This document shows, in pieces, positions 9,527 through 22,303 of a DNA stretch of 59,947 nt. The notes beneath the pieces are model-generated. The model had not been told where the DNA came from and ran no database searches. It was given only the letters and a program-made list of their open reading frames with translations. Each line of letters starts with the position of its first letter. Position 1 is the stretch's first letter. This DNA comes from Terana coerulea. Its lineage: Eukaryota; Basidiomycota; Agaricomycetes; Polyporales; Phanerochaetaceae. Where the stretch lies: NCBI GenBank assembly GCA_024811115.1, contig JAKOGH010000479.1:1-59947 (forward strand). The letters run 5' to 3'. Position numbers and translations under genes: made by a program.

Positions 9527-10150
9527 CAGCAAGAGTAAATGTTCCACAGGTTGCGAACCTTCTTGTTCTGCTCCCACCAAGGCGGCACCATGAGGTTTGC
9601 ATGAGGTTCAAGTTGTCGCGTCAACATGGTGATGAGTAATGTCACTGTTTGCGAAGTGGCAGGTTGAAGGATTGTGCTCAAGACGTTGTGCTAGATAGCA
9701 AAAGCACTGTATTCGCAGAATTTTAACAAGTTCAGAAATCTGGTACATGCTACGAGGGTTGAGTGAGGGGCGTAATGAATAGGTCGTATGTAACACTGCG
9801 TCCATGCGCCCTTAGTGGTATCTCGCAGAACAACAGTAGTGATCACTTACTGTTGACATCAGTTGGCAGCGACGCTAATCCGGTGTAGACGGTCCTTATC
9901 TTTATCCAGTATCGGCGTTCTCTCTAGCTATCTGCGCCATTATTGCTGCATAAAAAGATATCCTATAGCACAATACACTCAGTATGAATTCATAGTCATG
10001 TCGGAAAGGGGATTGAGGCGCGAGCCGAAGAGCATGCCTACGCCTCCGTGATACGAATGCCCGCGAGATGAAGGTGTAGCACTTCAAGCCATCCAAACCG
10101 CCACGTCTCGCACACTGGGAAGTAAAGCTGCTCTGATAGGATCCCAAGAA
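9527..10150 (-). other. Unrecognised coding relics
   Basis: On the minus strand around 9530-9680 a segment with LMVPPWWEQNKKVRNLWNIY and, overlapping, frames of 65-88 codons up to 10168 look like exon remnants, but stops and frame changes separate them and I do not recognise a family. They could be the tail of the F-box gene that follows or an unrelated relic. Confidence 0.3.
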
Positions 10151-10164
10151 AGAAAGTGGTGCAC

Positions 10165-11085
10165 TCACTTGGGGTCATCTTGGGTTGCATTCCACACGAA
10201 CTTTACCAAGTCTCTCAATCGTTCAGAGGATTGTCTATCATCAATGCTTCTTTGTACGTGTTCCTTGTGAACAGTTCCAAGGCAATTTATCATTTGGAGA
10301 TTCGGGTTTTTCGAGACATCTTCAAGACAAGCACCGGTACGCCAGTCTCTCGACCCAATTCTCCACATCTTCGGCGAACATCGTCAATTCGTTGAAGGAC
10401 GGAGCATCACGAAGAGCGGCGACAAAGTCCTTGCTTATGGGATAGTGCTGGCACAGCTGAAGCTCTGTTTGGAGCAATCATATTAGACAGGCCTGCCCAT
10501 ACTGTCAGAGCATCACACGCACCATAGCATCCCAATTATTGCACAAACACTCCAGAATCAAAAGCTCATGGACTCGGTATTCCTGCTGACCTGTCGGCGG
10601 TAATGCGTCCGTGCCCATACAAGTAGAGCGTTTTCAGTCGTAGCAGTGGCAGCGCTTTCTTGATCCCGGCCACAGTGTGGTTGGACTTGACTTCAAGCTC
10701 ACGTACAAGTGCTTCACGTTCGGCAAAAGCTTGACCAGGGCAAAGAGCTCCTTGCCATACCCGCCCGTCGAGCCAGAGATTTTTCACGGCTCGCCTGACG
10801 CATGGGTTCGCAGTGAAAAACTCGGCGAGAAGCCTCGTGTGTTCCTGCTTGGTGACAATGACGGAGGAGTAGAGCAAGGTGGTGGCGATGCGCAGCCAGG
10901 ACTTTGAGACAAGCAGTAGGCTACTTGGGCTGGGTGAGCAGGTCTGGCCTGCGATACCCCCGTAGCGGTGGGGCATATAGTCAGCGTGGAGGTCCAGAAG
11001 GAAAGAAGTGCTCTGGAGTGTCCAGGAGGATGGCAAGAGTTTCGCGTATGATATCGTCAGGAAGGGCGTTGATTGTAACTGGCAT
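10165..11085 (-). pseudogene. F-box/LRR protein, frameshifted
   Basis: The ATG at 11085 opens MPVTINALPDDIIRETLAIL, an F-box start, but this frame stops after about 34 codons. The continuation (SLLLVSKSWLRIATTLLYSS, the usual F-box tail) is in another frame, about 10930-10850. Leucine-rich segments follow (LPLLRLKTLYLYGHG; FAEDVENWVERLAYRC; PNLQMINCLGTVHKEH) and the last readable piece ends at 10165. Such proteins serve as substrate adaptors of SCF ubiquitin ligases and are highly expanded in agarics. At least two frame changes make this copy a pseudogene. It is the first of three related relics on this strand. Confidence 0.65.
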
Positions 11086-11970
11086 CTTAGGAGCGAGTAG
11101 ACCGAGTCAGAAGAGAGTAGGATTGGAGTAGGATTGGAGTAGGACGCGGAGACCAGCGCAGAGGCTCGCGCTGCGACTCGCGAGCCTGCAAGTTGGTGTG
11201 ACCGTCACAAATGATGTCATCTGTGACAGTTGCGTTGCAAGTGCAACCATCCCGCACTCCATCTTGAGAGCGCTTCCTGATGCGCCAACTGCGCCGAAAG
11301 CAGACATGACGAGGTCAACCGCATACTTGACATCTCTGTGGTACTGCCAAATATCAGCCCTTCATTTTTCTGGCTGGGCAAAAGGAATGACAACGTCTTC
11401 CACCACTGGCTACGGCGAATGCTTGTTGGCTCAACGCTGATACTGCACCGCTAGTCTGCCTACTTACCTCTGCAGTTTTACCCCACCATAGTGGGTATGA
11501 GACTACATGCAAGATATATCTCACCATTTGATAAGTTACACACAGCTGTTTAGAAGCAATATACTCAGTGGCGAGATTCTGATACTTAATTTGAGTGGAT
11601 ATGTAAACTTTAGAACTGAGGGCTACGTATTTGCCTCCTGCAGATACTGATTATATCAAGCCTCCATGTGCAGCTTTGAGGCATTCGGAAGCGGGTAGTT
11701 ACCAGCCATTGAATAGTTTTTAGTTGGTAAAATTTAAAGAGGATGAAAAGGATGAAAAGCATAAAATGGTATTCACATATCAATATAGGACATTTGAAAT
11801 ATAGATGTACCACAGGATTTGAAAGAAGTACAGTTTACTACCACTGAGAAATCACTGGCCAGTGGCCACAATTGAGATGAGCCGAGTCAAAAAGGTGGGG
11901 GCATGAGTAGTTATATCGTACCTGGGATAATCTGTCAGACCAATGACCACAGCGCCAAAACGGCAAGTAC
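11086..11970. other. Stretch without a recognisable gene
   Basis: The first part (11086-11340) holds frames without known motifs. From about 11450 to 11850 the DNA is AT-rich with many stops in all frames. No repeat ends, RNA gene or promoter could be supported. Confidence 0.4.
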
Positions 11971-11975
11971 TCACG

Positions 11976-14900
11976 AGTCAGCGGCCTTCTCGACGATGGC
12001 ATCAAACGATGCTCTTGGTGTACAGGTTAATCCCCTGGGCATTGATAACATTCATTCAGACCTGGGCATCCTCTTCGACTTGGGTCCACGCATCTTTAAT
12101 GCTCTCTGCGCCCTTCAGTGTGAGGGATACTGAGCCTGTTGTATTGATCTGCACCTGCGCCCTGGTGAGCGTCACCTGCATGTCCGTAATCGTGGCGGTG
12201 AGGCCATTCACGCCTGCTACAATGTTGCCGAAAAGCAGGCGCACGGACAACAACTGGTCGACGCTCCTGCACAGGGTGTTGCGCAGCGCCTTGAGTGCCT
12301 TGACTGTCTGCACGAGGTCTGCAAGGTCCAGGGAGTCGTGCACGACCTTGACCGACGCTGCCGTCAGACCCGCACTCGCGCCGATCTGTGCTGCGACAGT
12401 GACGGTGCCTGTGATGAGACTGACAACACTAAACGCAATGAGGATGGCGGCCGGACGTGAAGGCGAAGCGCGACAACATCGGTGATAACCCACATGATCT
12501 TGTTTCGAATGTTCTTATTGGCCGTCGCGATGTTGCTGTTGAGGCCGCTGATCTGCTTCGTGATCTCTGCGATGTTCTGGTCGATGACGCCAAGCATGAA
12601 CTGGAACTGCTTCGCCGTGTGCTGAACTCTGCGCTTGTGCCTGAGCGGCCCGGAGCATGCCAAGAATCGCCTGCTCCGTGAACTGCAGGAAGTCGGAGGG
12701 TGAGAGTTTGCCGTCGACGGCGCTCTGCGACGGTACTTCTGCAGGATCGCGAAGGAGAAGATGCTCTGGATTGTGTCGTACTCCATGGCAACCATATTGA
12801 TGTACTCCATGTGCAGGCTCGTGACGATGTCGAACAAGGTCTTGCGCTGGTTCTTCTCTTCATCGTCCCAGTAGCCGATGATGTCCTTCAGGTAGGGCGA
12901 CCGGAGGAGCAAGTCAAGCTTAGTGAACACTTGCTGAGCACTCCCGGCCTAATTCTTGATACCGGACCCAAGCACGGAAGAGGGAGAGGCGGCCTTGACT
13001 ATGATGCTGTCTCCCGTAGGAATTGCGAAATGGCCATCGGACACGGGCAGCGAGCACAGAAGGCAGCTTGCCAAGGGTGAAGATGTTGAGGACCTCTTGG
13101 GCGTTAGCAACAACCTTGCCCCACTCCATCTGTGTGAGCTGGGCATACCACTGGGGGTTCTCGAGTAGTGGGCCTGTCAAGATGTTGTAGATGTTGCCAA
13201 AGTTGTTGCTGGTTGTCTGCATTATGTCGATCCAGGCTTGTATGCGCTTCTATAGAAGGAGAGTGCACTGGACTACAAAACCTTCAGCTGCGAGATGCTG
13301 TCATCCAGAGCGTGGAGCATACCGCGAAGATAGCTGTCAATCTCTGCCTCCCGAAGTCTGGGTCCAAATAGCAATTCGCGACGGGGCCACCGAGAGCGAT
13401 GTGCAATGGTGCACTGAGGCGCTGCTTCTGTTCATCTGCAGAACACCGCGGCCGCCTTCGCACTTTCCTTCATTTGAATTTGCCAGTCAAGACTCTGCTG
13501 GTACTTGCGCGCCTAGTCCGCTGAAGTCCGTGAACTTATTGCTCGCCAGCGCCGCCTTGGTCTGCGCATCCCTTGCACGTACCTAACATCTGCATCCGCA
13601 ACTCCTCGATCGTGTCCTTGTCTGTGCTTGACATGGGGATGGTCGGGAAGCGCGCAGCCCAGCCCTGAACAGTTTCGCCTAGGCCGATGACGTCCGTGAG
13701 CATCTGCTAAATGTAAGAACGGACCTCTTCAAGGCTGCCGTCCATGCCGTTGGCATCGCTAACAATGGCAGTCATGGCAGGGTCGGTAGATAAGCGCAGA
13801 GTGTTGCGGAAGTGGGCAATCTGTGTGAACGCGTAATCATCGTACATCCAGATGCTAGCGGCGGAGCTAAGGGACGGGATGTCAAACCACATCCCAGACG
13901 CTGACGACGGCAGAGGTAGCATCCGCTACCTCGTTAGTGTAAGTAAGGACGGCTTGCTCCATGAGTCTGTTGTACTGGTGTGCGTCGTCTCGAGCGAGCA
14001 AGCGACGGGCCCGGACAATAAGCGAGTCGAGGGACGAACCCTGCGAGGACGCTGACGTGTCCAGCAGAAGAGCGACAAAGACGCAGCAAGAGTAGAGAGT
14101 GCGGGGCTTGGATGCCTTGTGCGTTCAAGATGTCGAGTACGCCTGGCACGCATCCGTCATCTTGCCGGCCATGTCCTTCGAGGTGTCAATGCTGCACTTG
14201 GTAGTGGACAAGATCTGGGACCCAATCACGACAGCTGTCGCTTCGTCTACCAACCGGATAGATGAAGCGTTGTTCACCATGCGGCCTCAGAACATATTGA
14301 GTGAGCCGTACAAAGCATCCAAGTCTGAGAATGAGGTGACGATGGTCGAGCTCACTTATCACTGTAGTAACATCCTGGATCTGGGCTTTGATCTCGGAGA
14401 TGCTGTTGTTCAGCTGTATGGTTAAGACAGTGGTAACGATGGAGCTGACGAGCCCGCTGAGGAAAAAAGATGCTACTGGCGGCGATGATATAAGGGTTAG
14501 GGAAGATGACACTGGCAAAAATAACCGTAAGGCCTCAACAACAAGTCAGCACAGGCGAGTAGCCAGATAATACTTAAAGGCACACTTATGAACATTCCAG
14601 TGATGGACCCCCAAAAGCGCCATTAAGCTTCGATAAGGTGCGTTGCTGCGTGTTGAGAGTGGCATTCAGACCAACTAGCTTGTCTTAGAGGATGATGAGC
14701 TGCTGCTCGAGCTGTATCCGGACGTCGTGCAGCTGCACCGTCATGAGGTTGACACTCTCTTTCAGCGCTCAGAATGCTGCCGCTGACAATCGTAGACCAA
14801 GTCTGGTAGTGCGCGATGAAGTTATTGGTGTTCTTAATCGTGAGCTTGCGCTGCTTGTCGGTGGTCACCTTGGTGAAGTCTTCAGTGTCCTGTGCCACAT

Positions 14901-16418
14901 CCCGGAGTAGTAGTAAATGTGGGTGAGGCCGAAGGCGCGGAGTCGCTTGACAACGGAGTAGACCCATGTCTGGACGTCAATGTAGCAGCTACGGAGGGTG
15001 CTGGTGAGGAGATTCATGTCGAGCTGAACACCGGAGATGCGACGCCAAGCCGAGTGATACCGTCCGCCTTGAGCCATCGCTGTCCACTTCAGCATGGCAT
15101 CGTCATCAGAGCCAGAGGCTAGAGCCTCGACAACGCAAGTCGTAGAGGTAACCGTCAGTGCGGATGCCGATCAGTCCCACACCAGACGCGGTGAACTCAG
15201 AGACGGTCTTGATAGTGGTCTTATCAGAAATGGAGTATGTGCTGTCATCCCACTTGGGCGTGATGTCCCACGTGTTCGAGAAATTGTCCACGGCCGCGAT
15301 GTGCCCGTCCCGTGCACGTGGCCTTTGTGAACTTCGGCATCTGGGAAGAGTCGTGAGACTGCTTGTACTTGAGAGTCTCATATGATGCGCCTGGGCCCAG
15401 CGTATCCATGGTAAGGAAGCTGAGCATGCCATCTCCAGCAAGGGTGACAAGCTGGAATACCATTTGCTAGCGGTCCGCACTCAGGACCGCGAAAGGGATG
15501 ACAGCGTGAAGATCTATTGTAGGAAGGAGGTCGTCGCTGACCTTCATTCACTCCTTCGTATAGAGGGCCGGCCAGTTGTCGACCGCGGACTTGACCGCGA
15601 GATCCTGCAGACTGATATGTGCCTTCTTCCAAAACTAACTTTCTGATAGAAAGGTAAAAGTCGCCTTTGTACGGGAACATATGGACGTGGTCGGCGGAGT
15701 TGATCTTAGTGTTGAAAGGGAGGGACAGGAAGTAGGACCAGGTGTAGGTCACACCAGTGCCACTGACGATGTCCGGCTTGCTCTCGGTGTACACAATCTG
15801 GTCGCCCTTGAGACCGACGACCGGGACCGTATTCAGAGTGGTGTTGAAATTCTTCACGTATGGCTTTTTCTGTAGACGAGAGACATTAATATCTTAGCGA
15901 AGAAAAACGCGCCAGCATATTTACAAGAATGGTGTCAGACTTGTCGACAATGGGCTTGACAGCGTCAGCCATGTCCCTTGAGGCTCGTGACGCCATGCTT
16001 TAGGCCGCTCGCAGACATCGACTTCATAATGCTGTAGACAGCGGGCTCCGGCGTGCCATCAGCGAAAGCTAAGTGAGCAGCAAATGCGGCGGTGCCCCGT
16101 TGACGCAGCAGCTTCATCGGGTTTGGCTGAATCTGTGCAGCAGTGTCGGTGGTCTTGGTGACGGACGCATTGTGCAGAGCAGCCAAGGTCTGGCTCACTG
16201 CAGTGAGCAAGGAGGTCAGCACGGCTTGTGCCTGTGAGATCATTGATCAGCATAGACAACAGCGGTCGTGACGCTGGCAGGACTCATACCTTCTTCCTCT
16301 CGACTTCACCTTCAGCAATGTCAGCGGAGGTGACGGCCCTGTACTTGGTATCCTTGAAGTCATGATCAAGCTTGTGCTTGATGGAGTCAGCTAAGGTGAT
16401 AGCGTGACTGAGAGACAT
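11976..16418 (-). pseudogene. Large helical protein gene, possibly pore-forming-toxin-like, decayed
   Basis: The start is the ATG at 16418, with a TATA box about 85 bp upstream. The first segment (about 16418-15960) is helical. A beta-rich, Trp/Tyr-containing segment follows (about 15860-15050), then long amphipathic helices (about 14970-11980) with hydrophobic stretches near 14500-14440 and 12430-12350 that could span a membrane. Helix bundles with hydrophobic hairpins recall alpha-pore-forming proteins, but I cannot name a family and the comparison is only architectural. Several frame changes are visible, for example two that cancel within 12550-12730, another near 15650 and others around 13370-13700, besides in-frame stops, so no full product is expected. 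Introns appear near 16290-16245 and 15945-15870. It could equally be an unknown structural protein. Confidence 0.45.
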
Positions 16419-16495
16419 TGTAGAGTGTGAGTAGTAGAGAAAACTGAGTAGCTGTTGAGTGGTTCTGTGAGCTGAGCAGCTAGAGAGGGCTAGTG

Positions 16496-16510
16496 AGATA
16501 TTTATACCTC
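16496..16510 (-). promoter_or_regulatory. TATA box of the large helical-protein gene
   Basis: Minus strand reads ggtataaatatc at about 16498-16509, some 85 bp upstream of the ATG at 16418. Spacing and sequence fit a fungal core promoter. Confidence 0.55.
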
Positions 16511-16529
16511 TCACTCAATGATGATAACA

Positions 16530-17060
16530 AGCTCCTGATGTAGAGTAGCTCGATGAGCCCCTCCACTCCATGCAACCAGTCAGGCATAGTTTGAAAATTA
16601 TGTATTTCCTGAAAGGTGACAGCGTAATACTAGAATGAGTCTGATATTTGCCAGTGGAGTGGAAATGAAATTTTTACCTCGCTTCTTGTCTTTCAATAAG
16701 AGCTTGCCAAATGTTGCGACTCATTGAAAATATGTCGTCCCTTGACTGTGAGCCATTTCAGATCGACCGAATGGGGCTTGAGGAGGTAATTTTGTGAAGA
16801 TGAGCAGTTGTTTCAAATGTCTACTTTTTGCCTTCAGAGTTAGCTAGGAGCAGAATAATGGTCAAAGAGGCTCACCAGCTGTTGTGTGCTGATGGTTAGA
16901 AGGATTCAGGCTCGAAGCCGTATCAACAAGTGCGACTGCTCCGTTTTCCGACCTGACAGCAAACATTCCCTGAATGCTCATAATACACGGACCCTGCATG
17001 TTGGGACGTCCGTATTTGTGAATAACAAAGAGCATGTGGTCAAGTGAGAGCGTGTATCAA
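16530..17060 (-). pseudogene. Unrecognised gene relic
   Basis: Read on the minus strand, about 17055-16890 gives a protein-like stretch (KYGRPNMQGPCIMSIQGMF, then ENGAVALVDTASSL) followed by a stop, and 16800-16640 gives more short pieces in other frames. Composition looks coding, but the family is unknown to me. It may be the distal part of the F-box/LRR relic that starts at 19027. Confidence 0.3.
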
Positions 17061-17263
17061 GGAGGTAGTGTCAAAGTGGGCGTTACCACAGAACTGCCGA
17101 AATATAGCACTGGCAATATCACGCAAACTAAGACATTGCGTGTATGCCTATGCTCTGGGAGATGACAATAATCTTGTATTCAATGATATCACCGGATACA
17201 ATTGGAATTGAGATACTTAGATAGTTCTGCGATGTGTTTGGACAAACATCGTCAATACTGATA

Positions 17264-17608
17264 TTAGCCCGATTTTGTCACTGCGCATTCACGCCGCTGT
17301 GCGACCATGCGTTCATCATACCAAGTATCCTTGCTATCATGGTTAAGCCATGATTGTTTGCAATCTTTCAATGTTTGGATGGTGATGTCCTTCTTAGAGC
17401 AGGAGCCTGAGCGCGAACAGCTGAACAGGCTGGGAAGGTGCGTGAACTGCAGCTGCTCCAGGAAGCAAACTAATCCAGGTAGCTGCAAGTTATCCACAGA
17501 AGATGTGCTCAGCTGATAAATTGCCTTGATACGCATGGTCGCTTTTATCAACCATAGAATGAGCCATTCATTACAGCGACACGTGAGTCTAAGCACCGTG
17601 AACCGCAT
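17264..17608 (-). pseudogene. Unrecognised 114-codon frame
   Basis: An open frame with Leu-rich segments (NLQLPGLVCFLEQLQFTHLP) and no known domain. The leucine spacing would fit part of an LRR array belonging to the neighbouring F-box relic. It may be chance. Confidence 0.3.
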
Positions 17609-17819
17609 TCACACCAGCCCAAGGAAGCTAACAAGTATCATTACTGTCTATGGGCAAGTGAAGAATGCTAGTGCACTATATCAGATTGTGAGATATACGC
17701 CCAAATGCTGCGTTTTCCAGTCTGTGCACGATAGCGGAACTCAATAGCATGAGTAAGATATGGTAAGTACAACTAGAAGTTCTTCAAATTCTTCACAGGC
17801 GCCTATGTAGAATACAGCA

Positions 17820-19027
17820 GTTACCTAATACACACGTGGCGGCTGATGAGTGCTGAGGTGCCTGTAAATCTTGAGACTTGCTTGATCGCAGCGGCAGTTT
17901 CAAGCTGCATTTGCGTAGATGCAAATGTTCGAGTGATCAAGCTTTCCTCAAGTTGCCCTAGCATAACAATACATTGAACCACCAGCTCTAACTTACACAT
18001 CAGCTGTCTTCCAGCTTGCAACTGTTCTTGGACATCCGTTCATATGTCCAAACCCCGTCTCGAGCATTGCCGAAGTGTTACGATATTACGCTCTGATTAG
18101 CGGCAAAAGAATGTGCACACCCATCTCCTGTAGTTGCTCTCGTGTGGCACATGCTCAAAAGATCGGCTTTGTCCTTACAGGGTGCCAGTCATGCGCAGGA
18201 AGTATTCGACCTCCCGCCAATGCAACGTTCGCCAAAACATAACCTTTCCCGAAGGCTGGAGTTCTCAATGACACGTCCCATTATCCCTTCCTGCAGCAAT
18301 ACACTTACGTCCATCGTACGTAAGGATATCTCCTTGAATGTGAGGGCGTCTTCGAGGCTGGAAGCGCAGACTCTTCGAGCTGGTATCTGTCGCACATGCA
18401 GACCAGTTTCTGCCACAGTTGTGATGTTAGGGGTAGAGGCGACGTAAGGCATTATTCACTTACTAGATTCTTCCACACATGCCACATCACCTCGCCGATG
18501 CACATTTCCGCCTTCTGGATCTTCTTGTTCTTTGGATGTGCACGGGGCTCTGCCTAGTATATGTAAAGGCTGCGTGGATTCACGCTGCAGCAGGCCCTTC
18601 CGCAGGCCCGCCATGCTCGTTTGACAGTGCACGTTTACGACACCCACAGTGTCTTGAGCTTTGGCATGTGCGCCATCACGTCGAAAAGGTCGCGGCTATA
18701 GGTGCTTCCGCTCTCCAACCTGAGGTGTCGCATTGCCTTGCTGAAGTTCTTTGTTCACTTTGAATAGCGCAGCAACGCTCTGCACCTGCTCTTTGTATGC
18801 AGCCTAAGATGCAAGTACAGCAGCGGTGTGCCAACACGGAGCCAGCGTGTGCAGACATGGAGGAGATCACAGAGTGGCAGGTGGAGCGCGTCGCCACACT
18901 ACAGCATCAGAGCAGTCCTCTTGTCGACGTTGTAGTATGAGAAGTCAAGAAATGCGTCAGTGTCGATTGCAAGCGCGAGCTTGAGGATTTCGCAAAGGAG
19001 CTCTTCGGGAAGTTTGTTTTGTGACAT
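17820..19027 (-). pseudogene. F-box/LRR protein, second relic
   Basis: The ATG at 19027 opens MSQNKLPEELLCEILKLALA, a clear F-box start, interrupted by a stop after about 40 codons. In other frames the tail (DLLHVCTRWLRVGTPLLY, about 18870-18820) and LRR-like pieces follow (HMPKLKTL near 18660; LRKLEHLHLRKCSLKLP-type leucine spacing near 17950-17900). Changes of frame and stops show that the gene is dead. Same strand and same family type as the relics at 10165-11085 and 19620-20230. Confidence 0.6.
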
Positions 19028-19619
19028 AGCAAGATAGCGAATGCTATCGGTGAGGTGAAGAAGAATACCGCCTTGCTTCGTTGTATATAATGGTCCCAGG
19101 AGGCTACCGAGTTGTGTATTGTCACCAAAGAATGAAAGCAGCAAGGAGCGCTATGCCTTGCATTACTCGCACCCCACACTGGCCCCCACCATCTGTATAA
19201 GGAATTGCCAGTATGTGATAGCTGAGGTTGGTAGGAACGATGGCTAGGCATCAAGTCGCAGTGGGAACTTGCAAGGACAGTACAAAATCTGACGACAAGA
19301 ACATCGAGAGAGAGCAGATATGTTCTAGAAGAGAAAGACGAGTCAGTCGAAGGTGGAATGAAGTGAACGCGACAGTCACCAGTAATGTGACTTATAACTG
19401 TCACACTTTTGACTCAGAGGCATTCGTTGCAGACTTGGTCCGAAGACAAGTACCTTACTTCTTTGGAATATATATTATACAGTCGTATGGGGCCGTAAAG
19501 GCCAAGAATATTAGTTCCCATGCTTTAATCGTATACTACCAAACCGGCCTGCTCATCCAGATAGTCCGTCTTGAACGTCTCCCTGTCATGCACAGTCAAC
19601 AAGAGCTCATTAAATGGCG

Positions 19620-20230
19620 AGAAAGCATTTGACGCACCTCCAGTCGTCACTAACATGAGGCACCAACTTCAGCAGGCAAATAACGCTCTCATTAACTCCT
19701 GTATTCTTTGCACATTTCTTCCACCTCCTGTTTATGTTTCGTCCTCTGCAAGTGACTCTGTGCAGGCTGGAGTTCAGAGCGACATCATCTAGATCTCGCC
19801 ACGCCAGCCATTCTGCCGCTGTCGTGTGTGCGAACTGAGATTTTGTGCAGCGAGGGTGTATGTTGCAGAACTGCGACCATGCGGTCTTTGAGCACGTACA
19901 CTGTCTGAGAATGCGACAAAGTTCTATAGGAACGAAGGAGTTTAGTAAGCACAGGAAGTATGCAGAGTCACACTTGAACGCACTAGGAAGCCCTTCTAAT
20001 CGGTGATTATGCAAGTCTCTATCTCCCGCTCCACATTATATATCTTCTGATTCAACCCATACGGCCTCAGGCTATTCCGGTAGAATCTAGATATACAGCC
20101 AGCGTTGGGTGGAGAAGGTGTAGTCCTTTTGCAGTCCCACGATACTCTCCGCGCTATGGATGTCAACCAACATGTACATGCTCTCGACTTTAGACGTAGT
20201 TTGTAAAATGGTGCCGAGGTCTCGCTCATA
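19620..20230 (-). pseudogene. LRR segment of a third F-box-type relic
   Basis: A 134-codon minus-strand frame (20014-19610) and a 77-codon frame (20229-19996) have spaced leucines and cysteines (LLNSFVPIELCRILRQC; SLRPYGLNQKIYNVERE) resembling the variable LRR part of agaric F-box proteins. No F-box start is visible. Assigned by resemblance and by position next to two better relics. Confidence 0.35.
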
Positions 20231-20595
20231 CCCGCCCCTCAAGTCGCAGATGGCACACGGCCGCGCCGAACTCCAGGGCTCACCTTACAGCTGTTTTGGA
20301 TTATAATGAGAAGCGCCATTTTTTTCTCGTGCGCGTGACCTTCCCAAAAAGGAATCTTCCGACTCTTGCCTCGCGACAGAAGTGTGCAGACCTCGGTAAT
20401 GGTGCTTATAGTGGGTATTCAGATGCTGAGAATGTCCTTGCATGTCTGTGTGCACTATCAGTGCATGATTTTAAGCAGCAAAAACATCCATCTAACACAT
20501 CCAAACTCGAATTTGTGTTAATTAGGGCAGAATATGCAACTTGACTGGATTCACAAGGAGCACAAGACTTACATACAAAGAAAATACACCAAAAG
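20231..20595. other. Stretch without a recognisable gene
   Basis: An 82-codon plus-strand frame (20296-20544) has no known motif. Nothing else could be supported before the MULE transposase remnant. Confidence 0.35.
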
Positions 20596-21710
20596 CACAG
20601 TACATGCTAACAAAAGTCATATGCCTACTATCAGCATGTCCTGGGCAATAGTAAGGGATGGTGCGTGCAACAGGCAGAGGCAAGGAGTCGGAGGATTCCT
20701 TTTTAGAAAGGTCGCTGCACGCGAGAAAAAAACAGCGCTTCTCATTATAACCCGAAATAGCTGTGAGCGGCGCCGCAACAATTTGGACGTGCTTCTTCGT
20801 AGGTCCTTCGCTGACTGACAGTTGGCAGATTCGACAAGCAAGTTCTCAAGCCTGCCAAGATGGGCCTTGATTTGGCGGCGGTCTGATGAGGTAGCCGCCT
20901 TCAGAACCTTTTTACTGTGGTTCTTCTATGACTGACGCAGGTGAAAACGGCAGATGAGGAGCCAAACGGTGGGAAAGACCTCAACTAGGGCACCGCGCTC
21001 CATTAGGTCTGTGTCTGTTATCACAGCATGTTGATGTCAGATTTCAGCGAGGTGCGGTGTGGTTGAAATAGTGTCTGAGCCTGTATTGCAGCTATCTGGA
21101 AGCGTGAATTGCCTCTCGCTGCAGTATTGCTACGGAGCTGGTGAATTATTGAGTCCAGATTTCCAGAAAGACTATGAAATGGTTAGAAAGACTATGAAAT
21201 AGTGATTCTCCTTTTCTCCTGGAGAATAGAAGAATGCGGCAATGCCTAGGCATGACCATCACATCACAGCCACTTTGTCCCTCTCGATCACCCAAATGCG
21301 GCTCCTGGCGGAATAGCGCTAGCCCTGTATCGTTGCCTTTTAAAGTAGGTCTCCGGAAGCGCCTCACACCTCAGCTTCAAAGCGGGCCCTCCGATGAGGA
21401 AGAAGCATGTGTTTGAGGGTTTGAAATGAATCAAATAATCTAGCAGTATATGTACGCGAATTCTACAGCAGGCAAACAATACTAGAGGCAGGCATTCCAG
21501 TCACAGCGCAAGTTATACACAGTGCCGACTGTATTCAGACTGCAAGGGTGCTCAACTAGCACCATATTAGTGCTTGACTTGGCTTGAGGGAGCGTAAAAG
21601 TAATTAGGCATAATATGTTAGTTGAATAGAAACGATTTAATCACTACAAGGTGGTATACGAGCCTGCACCAAAGTCCAATGCCGAGCAGCAGTTGAGCAG
21701 CAAACAGTAG

Positions 21711-22070
21711 TAGTGATTAGCAAGGGTAAACCCTCTATGCTTAGAGGGCAACCCTTACCCTTACCCTCCAATATTCTTACCCTCATAAAGGGTAAGGGTT
21801 GAGGGTTACCCTTTAAACCCTTGCCAAAATAGGCTGAAAATGATGCTTTAAGTGCCTTTCCCACTTACTTATAATGTCAGTCTTCTATTTGAATGGCTTG
21901 CATTGGTATAGAAAGCACTTACAATACTTGCAGCCCTCTCTAGCAATACACCTAGCACTTGAATACAGACCCCTGCCAGACGAGGGTTTAACTTTTCTCA
22001 ACCCTTACCCTTACCCTCCGTACCCTTACCCTTAACCCTTGGAGGGTTTGCAAACCCCTGCCTATCACTA
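21711..22070. mobile_element. hAT-type MITE, copy 2 (360 bp)
   Basis: Same family as the copy at 9160-9518, in the same orientation: begins tagtgattagcaagggt and ends gcctatcacta. The 8-bp target duplication AACAGTAG is perfect (21703-21710 and 22071-22078). The CCCTTA-rich core and central hairpin are present with a few mismatches. No coding capacity. Confidence 0.92.
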
Positions 22071-22303
22071 AACAGTAGTACCTAAACGGGGCAAGGCAGA
22101 TTAAGCGCAAGTCCTAATTCAGCCGTTTGAACGCGATTGCCGTGACAGAGGCTAACAAGCGCCCCTTCCCAATTTTCCCAATTCTCCTGGGAGAATCACC
22201 ATTTCCCAGATGCCCTCCAGATTTCAGCCACTCCGAAGAGTGTCTGGCAGATTGTCTGTGACGTGGCTAACCACTCAATCTGAGTGAACCTTGTCCTTTC
22301 GCG

